Source: Burkholderiales bacterium (lineage in GTDB: Bacteria > Pseudomonadota > Gammaproteobacteria > Burkholderiales > Burkholderiaceae_C). Taken from it: a stretch of DNA of 11,868 nucleotides. The stretch spans positions 1 to 11,868 of the forward strand of contig CANFNE010000055.1 of assembly GCA_947448105.1 (NCBI GenBank), given 5' to 3'. A program made the translations under genes and the position numbers. Below, piece by piece: positions 1 to 7,713 of this stretch. The notes under the pieces are model-generated. The model ran no database searches. It was not told the origin of the DNA and was given only the letters and a program-made list of their open reading frames with translations. Numbering within the stretch: the stretch's first letter is position 1; every line of letters starts with the position of its first letter.

Positions 1-1563
1 AACATGATTGACATTTGCCCGGTGGGCGCGCTCACCAGCAAGCCTTTCCGCTACAGCGCCCGCACCTGGGAACTGTCGCGCCGCAAATCAGTGAGCCCGC
101 ACGACTCCACGGGCGCTAACTTGATTGTTCAGGTCAAAAACCAGCAGGTGCTGCGTGTCGTACCGCTGGAAAACGAAGCGGTCAACGAGTGCTGGATTGC
201 CGACCGCGACCGTTTCTCCTATGAGGCGCTGACTTCGCCCGAACGCCTGACCTCGCCCATGATCAAACACGGTGGCAAGTGGGTCAACGTGGACTGGCAA
301 ACCGCCCTGGAGTACGTGGCCAATGGCCTCAAGCAGATCAAGAGCAACCATGGCGCAGCGTCTATTGGCGCCTTGGTCAGCCCGCACAGCACGCTCGAAG
401 AGTTGCACCTGGCCGGCCAGCTGGTGCGCGGCCTGGGCAGCGAAAACATCGACTACCGCCTGCGCAATGCCGACTTCACGGCCACCGACGGCGTGCGTTA
501 TTTGGGGGCGCCCATCGCATCTTTGACGACCCTGCAGCGCGTGCTGGTGGTGGGATCGAACCTGCGCAAAGACCACCCGCTGTTCGCACAGCGTATCCGT
601 CAGGCTGCTAAAGCCGGTGGTGCGGTGCATGTGCTGGGCGCCGGTTCGAACGACTGGGCTATTGCGCTGAAGCACGAGATTCAAGCGGCACCTGCAGAAT
701 GGCTGGAACAACTGCAAGGCATCGCCACCGCAGTGGCCGACTTGGCCCAAGTGGCGTCGCCCTATTCAGTGGCTGCCACGACGCAGGCGCAGGCGATTGC
801 CAAGTCCTTAATGGGTGGCGAGCGCAAAGCGATATTGCTGGGCAACGCCGCAGCGCACCACGGACAGGCCTCGGCGCTGCTCGCGGTGGCCAACTGGATT
901 GCCCAACACACAGGCGCGACCGTGGGCTACCTGACGGAAGCGGCCAACACCGTGGGCGCACAGTTCGTTCACGCCAGCCCGGTTGCGACCGGTGTGCATG
1001 CGGGTCAGATGCTGGGCGGCGCGCTCAAGGCTGTGCTTTTGCTCAATACCGAACCCGAATTCGACAGCGCACCCGGCGCAGCGGCGGTAGCCACCTTGGC
1101 GAAATCCGAAATGGTGGTCAGCCTCAGCCCGTTCAAAGCCAATATGGCGTGCGCAGATGTGCTTTTGCCGATCGCGCCGTTCAGCGAAACGTCCGGGACC
1201 TTTGTCAACGCGGAAGGCCGCGTTCAAAGTTTCCATGCCGTGGTCAAGCCGCAAGGTGAGGCACGTCCGGCTTGGAAAGTGTTGCGCGTATTGGGCAACA
1301 TGATGAAGGTCGAGGGCTTTGACTTTGAGTCGTCGCAAGAGGTGCTCACGGCGATTTTTTCCGGTGCCGCACCTGAGTTTTTGCCCGCCGAGCGCCTGGG
1401 CAATGCCTGCAGCGCGCCCTTTACCGGCGCCTATGGCGGCGCCGAGCCTTGCGTTGCAAGGATTTACCAGCTCGATTCACTGGTGCGCCGCGCCAGCAGC
1501 CTGCAGATGACCGCCGACGCCCGTGTGGCGCCGGTGCTGGCCAGCGAAGGAGTCTTGGCATGA
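1..1563 (+). CDS. nuoG: NADH-quinone oxidoreductase subunit G, 3' part (5' end outside window)
   Basis: This is the C-terminal part, 520 codons, of the large Fe-S subunit of the complex I peripheral arm, which passes electrons from NADH towards quinone. The frame is open from base 1, so the methionine at base 4 is internal and not the start. The visible part begins with DICPVGAL; its Cys (bases 16-18) is the last ligand of the N4 cluster in the family. A molybdopterin-oxidoreductase-like domain follows (for example SPERLTSPMIKHGGKWVNVDW near base 230). The rest of the segment has no CxxCxxxC set, so the extra N7 cluster found in E. coli NuoG is absent. About 190 residues, with the 2Fe-2S ferredoxin-like domain and the other clusters, should lie upstream (inference from family length). 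The stop overlaps the nuoH start as ATGA. Identity is confident. Confidence 0.96.
   Translation, partial: NMIDICPVGALTSKPFRYSARTWELSRRKSVSPHDSTGANLIVQVKNQQVLRVVPLENEAVNECWIADRDRFSYEALTSPERLTSPMIKHGGKWVNVDWQTALEYVANGLKQIKSNHGAASIGALVSPHSTLEELHLAGQLVRGLGSENIDYRLRNADFTATDGVRYLGAPIASLTTLQRVLVVGSNLRKDHPLFAQRIRQAAKAGGAVHVLGAGSNDWAIALKHEIQAAPAEWLEQLQGIATAVADLAQVASPYSVAATTQAQAIAKSLMGGERKAILLGNAAAHHGQASALLAVANWIAQHTGATVGYLTEAANTVGAQFVHASPVATGVHAGQMLGGALKAVLLLNTEPEFDSAPGAAAVATLAKSEMVVSLSPFKANMACADVLLPIAPFSETSGTFVNAEGRVQSFHAVVKPQGEARPAWKVLRVLGNMMKVEGFDFESSQEVLTAIFSGAAPEFLPAERLGNACSAPFTGAYGGAEPCVARIYQLDSLVRRASSLQMTADARVAPVLASEGVLA
1546..1552 (+). promoter_or_regulatory. Ribosome binding site of nuoH
   Basis: GAAGGAG lies inside the last codons of nuoG, 7 bases before the ATG at 1560. 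It decides the nuoH start, because the frame stays open a further 37 codons upstream, where the reading is arginine-rich and unlike NuoH. Confidence 0.8.
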
Positions 1564-2636
1564 TCGACGCCATTTACAACGCCCCACTGCAGTTGTCCGC
1601 CCAAGCTTGGTGGGTGGCGGTGGCTTGGCCGGTGATCTGGACCCTGCTCAAGATCGTGGTGGTGTTGCTGCCACTCATGGGCGCCGTGGCTTATCTCACG
1701 CTGTGGGAGCGCAAATTTTTGGGCTGGATGCAAGTGCGTCTGGGCCCCAACCGCGTGGGCCCCTGGGGTTTGCTGCAACCCATTGCAGACGCCTTGAAGC
1801 TGCTGACCAAAGAGATTTTGGTCCCTGCTGCCGCCAACAAAGGGCTGTTTTTTATCGGTCCGATTTTGACCATCATGCCAGCGCTTGCAGCGTGGGCCGT
1901 GGTTCCCTTCGGGCCCGATGTGGCTTTGGCCAATGTCAACGCCGGTTTGCTGTTTGTGATGGCGATCACGTCCATGGAAGTCTATGGCGTGGTGATTGCC
2001 GGTTGGGCTTCCAACTCCAAATACGCTTTCCTGGGCGCGCTGCGCGCCTCGGCGCAGATGGTGAGCTACGAGATCGCCATGGGCTTTTGCCTGGTGATCG
2101 TGCTCATGATTACCGGAAGCATGAACATGACGGACATCGTGATGGCGCAGGCCAAGGGCACGTTTGCGTCGCAGGGTGTGGGCGTGCTGTCCTGGAACTG
2201 GTTGCCGCTTCTACCGATTTTTGTGGTCTATGTGATCTCTGGTATGGCCGAGACCAACCGCCACCCGTTTGACGTGGTCGAAGGCGAGGCCGAGATCGTG
2301 GCCGGTCACATGGTGGAGTATTCGGGCATGTCTTACGCCATGTTCTATTTGGCGGAATACGCCAATATGTGGCTGGTGTCTATCCTGGCGGCCATCATGT
2401 TCTTGGGAGGTTGGCTGTCGCCATTGGCGGCGCTGGACTGGATTCCCGGCGGCATCTGGCTGGGCATCAAAACCTGCGCCGTGGTGAGCTTTTTCATCTG
2501 GGTGCGCGCCACCTTCCCGCGTTTTCGCTACGACCAGATCATGCGTCTGGGTTGGAAAGTATTTATCCCCGTCACGCTGGTATGGCTGGTGGTTGTTGGG
2601 CTCTGGATGCAGACGCCTTTGAATATCTGGAAGTAA
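1560..2636 (+). CDS. nuoH: NADH-quinone oxidoreductase subunit H (membrane arm, quinone-site subunit)
   Basis: A 358-residue multi-spanning inner-membrane protein that joins the peripheral and membrane arms of complex I and forms much of the quinone chamber. Family hallmarks are present: ERKFLGWMQVRLGPNRVGP (residues 50-68), LQPIADALKLLTKE (72-85), the acidic loop ETNRHPFDVVEGEAEIVAGH (231-250) tied to quinone chemistry and proton coupling, and RATFPRFRYDQIMRLGWK (316-333). The length is slightly above that of E. coli NuoH. The start at 1560 is set by an Arg-free hydrophobic N-terminus (MIDAIYNAPL), a good ribosome binding site, and the ATGA overlap with nuoG, which suggests translational coupling. 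nuoI follows after 9 bases. Identity is certain from sequence; function rests on family knowledge. Confidence 0.98.
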   Translation: MIDAIYNAPLQLSAQAWWVAVAWPVIWTLLKIVVVLLPLMGAVAYLTLWERKFLGWMQVRLGPNRVGPWGLLQPIADALKLLTKEILVPAAANKGLFFIGPILTIMPALAAWAVVPFGPDVALANVNAGLLFVMAITSMEVYGVVIAGWASNSKYAFLGALRASAQMVSYEIAMGFCLVIVLMITGSMNMTDIVMAQAKGTFASQGVGVLSWNWLPLLPIFVVYVISGMAETNRHPFDVVEGEAEIVAGHMVEYSGMSYAMFYLAEYANMWLVSILAAIMFLGGWLSPLAALDWIPGGIWLGIKTCAVVSFFIWVRATFPRFRYDQIMRLGWKVFIPVTLVWLVVVGLWMQTPLNIWK

Positions 2637-2645
2637 GAGACGCAC

Positions 2646-3167
2646 ATGGCTTCACACAAATTGGCCTATAAGCCGGCGCCCTTTTCACTGCGCGATTTTC
2701 TGTACAGCTTTTTGCTGGTAGAGCTGCTCAAGGGCTTGGCCCTGACCATGCGCTACGCCTTTCGCAAAAAAGTGACGGTGCAGTTTCCTGAGGAAAAAAC
2801 GCCTTTGTCGCCCCGTTTTCGGGGCCTGCACGCGCTGCGCCGTTATGAGAACGGCGAAGAGCGCTGTATTGCCTGCAAGCTGTGCGAGGCCGTTTGTCCT
2901 GCCATGGCCATCACCATCGAGTCCGATGTGCGTGACGACGGTTCGCGCCGCACCACGCGCTACGACATCGACCTGACCAAGTGCATTTTTTGCGGCTTTT
3001 GCGAAGAAAGCTGCCCGGTGGACTCGATCGTGGAAACCCATATTCTGGAATACCACGGCGAAAAGCGCGGCGACCTGTATTTCACCAAAGACATGCTGCT
3101 GGCCGTGGGCGACCGCTATGAGACCGAAATTGCCGCCGCCAAGCAGGCTGACGCCAAGTACCGTTAA
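2646..3167 (+). CDS. nuoI: NADH-quinone oxidoreductase subunit I (two 4Fe-4S clusters)
   Basis: A 173-residue ferredoxin-type subunit carrying clusters N6a and N6b, which bridge electrons from NuoG to the terminal cluster N2 near the quinone site. Two complete 4Fe-4S motifs are visible: CIACKLCEAVCP (Cys 74, 77, 80, 84) and CIFCGFCEESCP (Cys 113, 116, 119, 123). The N-terminal part (residues 15-40) is a hydrophobic, amphipathic stretch that docks the subunit on the membrane, as in the family. The tail is charged and variable. The length is close to that of E. coli NuoI (180). The start ATG lies 9 bases after the nuoH stop with a weak AAGAGA upstream; nuoJ starts 24 bases downstream. Nothing unusual was seen. 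Confidence 0.98.
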   Translation: MASHKLAYKPAPFSLRDFLYSFLLVELLKGLALTMRYAFRKKVTVQFPEEKTPLSPRFRGLHALRRYENGEERCIACKLCEAVCPAMAITIESDVRDDGSRRTTRYDIDLTKCIFCGFCEESCPVDSIVETHILEYHGEKRGDLYFTKDMLLAVGDRYETEIAAAKQADAKYR

Positions 3168-3177
3168 TCGGTTGCAC

Positions 3178-3184
3178 GAAAGAG
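3178..3184 (+). promoter_or_regulatory. Ribosome binding site of nuoJ
   Basis: GAAAGAG stands 7 bases before the ATG at 3192. It favours that ATG over the in-frame TTG at 3186, which is only one base from the site. Confidence 0.65.
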
Positions 3185-3191
3185 TTTGAAC

Positions 3192-3848
3192 ATGAGTGTC
3201 ACAACCGGTCTTTTTTACGTCTTCTCGGCGGTTTTGCTGTTCGCGGCCTTTCGGGTGATCACCGCCCGCAACCCGGTGCACGCGGCGCTGTTTTTGGTGC
3301 TGACATTCTTCCAGGCCGCCATGGTCTGGATGCTGCTCAAGGCGGAGTTTTTGTCCATCACTTTGGTGCTGGTGTACGTGGGGGCGGTGATGGTGCTGTT
3401 CCTGTTCGTGGTGATGATGATGGACGTCAACGTCGAGAACCTGCGCGTGGGTTTTTGGAACCATTTCCCGCTGGCCGCTGCCGTGGGCGTGGTGATTGCA
3501 CTGGAAATGGCAGCGGTGCTGATGGGCGGCTTCAGGGTGGTAGAGGATCCGAATGCCGCCATGGCGGATGCGGGCGGTCTCTCCAACACCCAGCAATTGG
3601 GCAAGCTGATTTACACCGAATATTTGTATCCCCTGGAAATCGCCGCCGCGATTTTGCTGGTGGCCATGATCGCAGCCATCGCATTGACGCTGCGCGCGCG
3701 CAAGGACAGCAAATATGTGAGCCCCGGCGACCAGGTTCGCGTCAAAGCGGCCGACCGCATGACGGTGTTGAAGATGTCTGCCAGCCAGGTAGCACCAGAA
3801 CCTGCAACGCTGCCCGAAGAGCCTGCGCAGACGGAGAAAAAAGCATGA
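3192..3848 (+). CDS. nuoJ: NADH-quinone oxidoreductase subunit J (membrane arm)
   Basis: A 218-residue inner-membrane subunit (ND6 homologue) with five predicted hydrophobic segments. The third, EFLSITLVLVYVGAVMVLF (residues 52-70), is the conserved helix whose pi-bulge is linked to coupling of quinone reduction to proton pumping. Its conserved Tyr is Y62. The ATG at 3192 gives MSVTTGLFYVFS, directly at the first helix. The C-terminal tail after residue 170 is charged and ends in a Pro/Glu-rich stretch (APEPATLPEEPAQTEKKA). This makes the protein about 35 residues longer than E. coli NuoJ, and the tail is probably a flexible cytoplasmic end. The stop overlaps the nuoK start as ATGA. Identity is confident; the role of the tail is unknown. 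Confidence 0.97.
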   Translation: MSVTTGLFYVFSAVLLFAAFRVITARNPVHAALFLVLTFFQAAMVWMLLKAEFLSITLVLVYVGAVMVLFLFVVMMMDVNVENLRVGFWNHFPLAAAVGVVIALEMAAVLMGGFRVVEDPNAAMADAGGLSNTQQLGKLIYTEYLYPLEIAAAILLVAMIAAIALTLRARKDSKYVSPGDQVRVKAADRMTVLKMSASQVAPEPATLPEEPAQTEKKA

Positions 3849-4153
3849 CCCTGACCCTTGGACATTTTCTTTCGCTCGGCGCCATGCTGTTTGCGCTGTC
3901 GGTGGTCGGTATTTTTCTGAACCGCCGCAATCTGATTGTCTTGCTGATGGCCATTGAGCTGATGCTGCTGGCGGTCAATACCAACTTTGTCGCCTTTTCC
4001 CACTATTTGAACGACATGCACGGCCAGGTCTTTGTGTTCTTCATCTTGACGGTGGCCGCCGCCGAATCTGCCATTGGTTTGGCGATTCTGGTTCTGTTGT
4101 TCCGTAGCAAGTCCAGCATCAGCGTGGACGAGCTCAATACGCTCAAGGGTTAA
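3845..4153 (+). CDS. nuoK: NADH-quinone oxidoreductase subunit K (membrane arm)
   Basis: A 102-residue, three-helix inner-membrane subunit (ND4L homologue) that contributes to a proton path next to NuoJ and NuoN. The two membrane glutamates essential in the family are present: E38 in LLMAIELMLLAVN and E74 in VAAAESAIGLAILVLL, matching E. coli E36 and E72 with a constant two-residue offset. The length is standard (E. coli 100). The start overlaps the nuoJ stop (ATGA), with GGAG at 3833-3836, 8 bases upstream. The frame continues open far upstream inside nuoJ, but that reading is a shadow and does not resemble NuoK. nuoL follows 7 bases after the stop. Confidence 0.97.
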   Translation: MTLTLGHFLSLGAMLFALSVVGIFLNRRNLIVLLMAIELMLLAVNTNFVAFSHYLNDMHGQVFVFFILTVAAAESAIGLAILVLLFRSKSSISVDELNTLKG

Positions 4154-4160
4154 AAAGAAG

Positions 4161-6200
4161 ATGAGTCAAACCCTTAGTGCAGCCACGCTGCTTGTCGTGC
4201 CCATGGCGCCCCTGGTGGGCGCGGTGCTGGCCGGTGTTTTCGGTACCCAGTTCGGTGGCAACTGGATGGGCCGCAAGGTCGCGCATTCGCTGACCATCGG
4301 TGGCGTGTTGCTGGCCTTTGTGCTTTCGGCCCTGACGCTGCAAAGCGTGGTGCAAGACGGCGCCCGCCTCAACGAGACGCTCTACACCTGGATGGTGGTG
4401 GGCGGCCTGAAGATGGAAATCGGATTCATGGTGGACGGCCTGACCGCCATGATGATGTGCGTGGTCACCTTTGTCTCGCTCATGGTGCATCTGTACACCA
4501 TCGGCTACATGGACGAGGACGAGGGTTACAACCGCTTTTTTGCCTATATCTCGCTATTCACCTTTGCCATGCTGATGCTGGTGATGAGCAACAACCTGCT
4601 GCAGTTGTTCTTTGGCTGGGAGGCGGTGGGCCTGGTGTCTTACCTCTTGATCGGCTTTTGGTTCAACAAGCCCAGTGCGATTTTTGCGAACATGAAGGCC
4701 TTTTTGGTCAACCGTGTGGGTGATTTTGGTTTCATCTTGGGCATCGGCCTGCTGGCGGCCTATACCGGTACGCTGAACTACACGGAAGTGTTTGGCAAGG
4801 CGTCTGGCCTGACGGCGCTCACTTTGCCCGGCACCGACTGGATGCTTGTGACCGTGATTTGTATTTGCTTGTTTATTGGCGCCATGGGCAAATCGGCGCA
4901 GTTTCCGCTGCACGTCTGGCTGCCGGACTCTATGGAAGGCCCCACACCCATTTCTGCGCTGATCCATGCGGCCACGATGGTCACTGCCGGCATCTTTATG
5001 GTGGCGCGCATGTCGCCGTTATTTGAGTTGTCAGATACGGCGCTGAACTTCATCTTGGTGATTGGCGCGATTACTGCCTTGTTCATGGGCTTCTTGGGCA
5101 TCATCCAAAACGACATCAAGCGCGTGGTGGCGTATTCCACCTTGTCGCAGCTCGGTTACATGACGGTGGCGCTCGGTGCTTCGGCCTATTCGGTGGCGGT
5201 GTTTCATTTGATGACGCACGCATTCTTTAAGGCACTGCTGTTCTTGGGCGCGGGCTCGGTCATCATGGGCATGCACCACAACCAGGACATCCGCTGGATG
5301 GGTGGTGTGCGCAAGTACATGCCTATTACCTGGATCACCTCGCTGCTGGGTTCGCTGGCGCTGATTGGCACGCCGTTTTTCTCGGGCTTTTATTCCAAAG
5401 ACAGCATCATTGAAGCGGTGGCCGAGAGCCATTTGCCCGCCGCCGGATTTGCCCACTTTGCGGTGCTGGCCGGCGTGTTCGTGACGGCCTTCTATTCCTT
5501 CCGCATGTACTTTTTGGTCTTCCACGGCAAAGAGCGCTACGACCAGAACCCGGACGCGCACCATGCGGACCACCACGACGATCATCACGATGCACATGGC
5601 CACCATGACGCACACCACGCGCCGCACGAGTCGCCCTGGGTGGTATGGGTGCCGCTGGTGCTGCTGGCTATTCCCTCGGTGGTCATCGGCTTCATGACGA
5701 TTGAGCCCATGCTCTTTGGCGAATTCTTCAAAGACGCGATTGTGGTCAACGCAGACAAGCACCCGGTGATGCAAGAGCTCGGTGAAGCCTTCCACGGCCC
5801 GGTCGCCATGGCGGTGCACGCGCTGACCTCCGCGCCGTTCTGGCTGGCTTTGGGCGGCGTGGTCACGGCCTGGTATATGTACCTGGTGAACCCAGCGGTG
5901 CCTGCGGCCTTTGCCCGCGTGCTGCGTCCGCTGGTGGTCTTGCTGGAAAACAAATACTTCCTGGACTGGATCAACGAAAACATCCTCGCCCGGGGCGCGC
6001 GCCTCTTGGGCACCGGCCTGTGGAAGGGCGGCGATCGCATGCTGATCGACGGCCTCTTGGTCAACGGCTCCTGGAAGCTGATCGGATGGATTTCTGGACG
6101 CGTGCGCCAGCTGCAGTCGGGCTATCTGTACCACTATGCGCTGGCCATGATCCTGGGTATTTTTGTGCTCATGACGTATTTCGTTTGGCTCAATAAGTAA
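4161..6200 (+). CDS. nuoL: NADH-quinone oxidoreductase subunit L (antiporter-like proton pump)
   Basis: A 679-residue subunit (ND5 homologue) at the far end of the membrane arm, with many transmembrane helices and the long lateral helix near the C-terminus. Conserved proton-path residues are in place: E154 in FFGWEAVGLVSY, K244 in GAMGKSAQFPLHVWLPD with H251, H269, H353 and K357 in MTHAFFKALL, and K413 in SGFYSKDSI. The start is set by the family-like N-terminus MSQTLSAATLLVVPMAPL; the frame stays open 29 codons further up into nuoK, where the reading is not NuoL-like. The protein is longer than E. coli NuoL (613). Part of the excess is a loop at residues 467-489 with 12 histidines in 23 residues. 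nuoM starts 12 bases downstream. Identity is certain. Confidence 0.98.
   Translation: MSQTLSAATLLVVPMAPLVGAVLAGVFGTQFGGNWMGRKVAHSLTIGGVLLAFVLSALTLQSVVQDGARLNETLYTWMVVGGLKMEIGFMVDGLTAMMMCVVTFVSLMVHLYTIGYMDEDEGYNRFFAYISLFTFAMLMLVMSNNLLQLFFGWEAVGLVSYLLIGFWFNKPSAIFANMKAFLVNRVGDFGFILGIGLLAAYTGTLNYTEVFGKASGLTALTLPGTDWMLVTVICICLFIGAMGKSAQFPLHVWLPDSMEGPTPISALIHAATMVTAGIFMVARMSPLFELSDTALNFILVIGAITALFMGFLGIIQNDIKRVVAYSTLSQLGYMTVALGASAYSVAVFHLMTHAFFKALLFLGAGSVIMGMHHNQDIRWMGGVRKYMPITWITSLLGSLALIGTPFFSGFYSKDSIIEAVAESHLPAAGFAHFAVLAGVFVTAFYSFRMYFLVFHGKERYDQNPDAHHADHHDDHHDAHGHHDAHHAPHESPWVVWVPLVLLAIPSVVIGFMTIEPMLFGEFFKDAIVVNADKHPVMQELGEAFHGPVAMAVHALTSAPFWLALGGVVTAWYMYLVNPAVPAAFARVLRPLVVLLENKYFLDWINENILARGARLLGTGLWKGGDRMLIDGLLVNGSWKLIGWISGRVRQLQSGYLYHYALAMILGIFVLMTYFVWLNK
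5559..5627 (+). other. Histidine-rich loop encoded within nuoL
   Basis: Codons 467-489 of NuoL encode 12 His among 23 residues, mixed with Asp, Ala and Gly in repeated HH(D/A) units. The segment sits in a hydrophilic loop between predicted helices, just after RMYFLVFHGKERYDQNPD. Such tracts often bind divalent metals such as Zn or Ni, but no role in complex I is known to me. Confidence 0.85.
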
Positions 6201-6203
6201 GGA
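6199..6203 (+). promoter_or_regulatory. Ribosome binding site of nuoM, overlapping the nuoL stop
   Basis: AAGGA overlaps the TAA stop of nuoL (6198-6200) and lies 9 bases before the ATG at 6213. Ribosomes ending nuoL would therefore sit over the site, consistent with coupled translation. Confidence 0.6.
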
Positions 6204-6212
6204 ATAAGAAAA

Positions 6213-7688
6213 ATGGGATTGTTGAGCCTTGCTATTTGGATGCCGATTGCCTTTGGCGTCGTCTTGCTCGCTCTGGGGCGTGATGACCAGGCCACGGCGG
6301 TGCGCTGGTTTGCGTTGGTGGGAGCGCTCGCCAGCTTTTTGGTGACCCTGCCCCTGTACGCGGGATTTCAGCTCGGCACGGCTGAGATGCAGTTTGTCGA
6401 GAACGCCTCCTGGATCCAGCGTTTCAATGTCAACTACCACCTCGGCGTGGACGGTATCTCGTTCTGGTTTGTGCTGCTCACCGCGTTCATCAACGTGGTG
6501 GTGGTGATCGCGGGCTGGGAAGTGATTACACGCAAGGTCAACCAGTACATGGCAGCCTTTTTGATTTTGTCGGGATTGATGATCGGCGTCTTCAGCGCGC
6601 TGGATGGCCTGCTGTTTTACGTGTTCTTCGAGGCCACGCTGATTCCGATGTACCTGATCATCGGCATCTGGGGCGGTCCGAACAAGATTTACGCGGCCTT
6701 CAAGTTCTTTTTGTACACATTGCTCGGCTCCTTGCTGACCTTGGTGGCCCTGATTTACCTCTACATCCAGTCGGGCGGCAGTTTTGACATTGCCAGCTGG
6801 CACGCCTTGCCCCTGAGCCGCGCGGAGCAAACCGGGCTGTTCTTTGCCTTCTTTGCCGCCTTTGCGGTCAAGGTGCCGATGTGGCCGGTTCATACCTGGT
6901 TGCCTGACGTGCACGTCGAAGCGCCCACGGGCGGCTCTGCGGTACTTGCGGCCATCATGCTCAAGCTCGGTGCTTACGGTTTTCTGCGCTTTTCGTTGCC
7001 GATCGCGCCTGACGCGGCGCACGAGTGGGCCTGGCTGATGATCGCCTTGTCGCTGATTGCCGTGGTCTATGTGGGCTTGGTGGCGCTGGTGCAGCAGGAC
7101 ATGAAGAAGCTGGTGGCCTATTCATCGGTGGCGCATATGGGCTTTGTCACCTTGGGCTTTTTCATCTTTATTGACCTGGGCGTCTCCGGCGGTGTGGTGC
7201 AAATGATTGCCCACGGCTTTGTCTCGGCGGCCATGTTCTTGTCCATCGGCGTGCTGTACGACCGCGTGCACTCGCGCGAGATTGCCAGCTACGGCGGCGT
7301 GGTCAACACCATGCCCAAGTTCGCCGCCTTTTCTCTTTTGTTTGCCATGGCCAACTGTGGCTTGCCGGGCACCGCCGGTTTTGTCGGCGAGTGGATGGTG
7401 ATTCTGGCGGCAGTCAAATACAACTTCTGGATCGGTTTTGCCGCAGCCAGCGCCCTGATTTTTGGTGCGGCTTACACGCTGTGGATGTTCAAGCGCGTGT
7501 ACCTGGGTCCGGTGGCCAATGACCATGTCAAAGAACTCTCCGACATCAATGCCCGCGAGTTCCTGATGCTGGCCTTGCTGGCCGTGGCCGTGCTGTACAT
7601 GGGCGTGAACCCCAAACCTTTCACCGATGTGATGGACGCGTCGGTGGCCGAATTGCTGAGGCACGTTGCGGTGTCCAAGCTGAACTAA
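6213..7688 (+). CDS. nuoM: NADH-quinone oxidoreductase subunit M (antiporter-like proton pump)
   Basis: A 491-residue multi-spanning subunit (ND4 homologue), the second antiporter-like pump of the membrane arm. Key residues are visible: E140 in YVFFEATLIPMY, K220 and H227 in FAVKVPMWPVHTWLPDVHVE, K251 in AIMLKLGAYGFLRF, H334 in MIAHGFVSAAMF, and E393 in GFVGEWMVIL, the expected late-helix acid. The discontinuous-helix region around VAYSSVAHMGFV (301-312) is typical of the family. The length is close to that of E. coli NuoM (509). The ATG at 6213 begins a hydrophobic N-terminus with a ribosome binding site overlapping the nuoL stop. nuoN follows after 25 bases. No irregularity was seen. Confidence 0.98.
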   Translation: MGLLSLAIWMPIAFGVVLLALGRDDQATAVRWFALVGALASFLVTLPLYAGFQLGTAEMQFVENASWIQRFNVNYHLGVDGISFWFVLLTAFINVVVVIAGWEVITRKVNQYMAAFLILSGLMIGVFSALDGLLFYVFFEATLIPMYLIIGIWGGPNKIYAAFKFFLYTLLGSLLTLVALIYLYIQSGGSFDIASWHALPLSRAEQTGLFFAFFAAFAVKVPMWPVHTWLPDVHVEAPTGGSAVLAAIMLKLGAYGFLRFSLPIAPDAAHEWAWLMIALSLIAVVYVGLVALVQQDMKKLVAYSSVAHMGFVTLGFFIFIDLGVSGGVVQMIAHGFVSAAMFLSIGVLYDRVHSREIASYGGVVNTMPKFAAFSLLFAMANCGLPGTAGFVGEWMVILAAVKYNFWIGFAAASALIFGAAYTLWMFKRVYLGPVANDHVKELSDINAREFLMLALLAVAVLYMGVNPKPFTDVMDASVAELLRHVAVSKLN

Positions 7689-7713
7689 TACCTGCTGACT
7701 TGAGAAACGAAAC

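Noticed and set aside
1449..1559. Longer nuoH with 37 extra N-terminal codons
   Set aside because: The extension is Arg/Pro-rich, overlaps conserved nuoG coding sequence, and lacks the ribosome binding site that precedes the ATG at 1560.
2685..3596. A 303-codon open frame on the minus strand over nuoI and nuoJ
   Set aside because: It is a shadow of conserved membrane and Fe-S genes, with His/Gln-rich low-complexity sequence and no family resemblance.
5031..7022. A 663-codon open frame on the minus strand across the nuoL/nuoM junction
   Set aside because: It is antisense to two clearly conserved genes, has a His/Arg/Gln-rich composition expected from reading GC-rich codons backwards, and shows no recognisable domain or ribosome binding site. 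Long antisense frames are common in such genomes.
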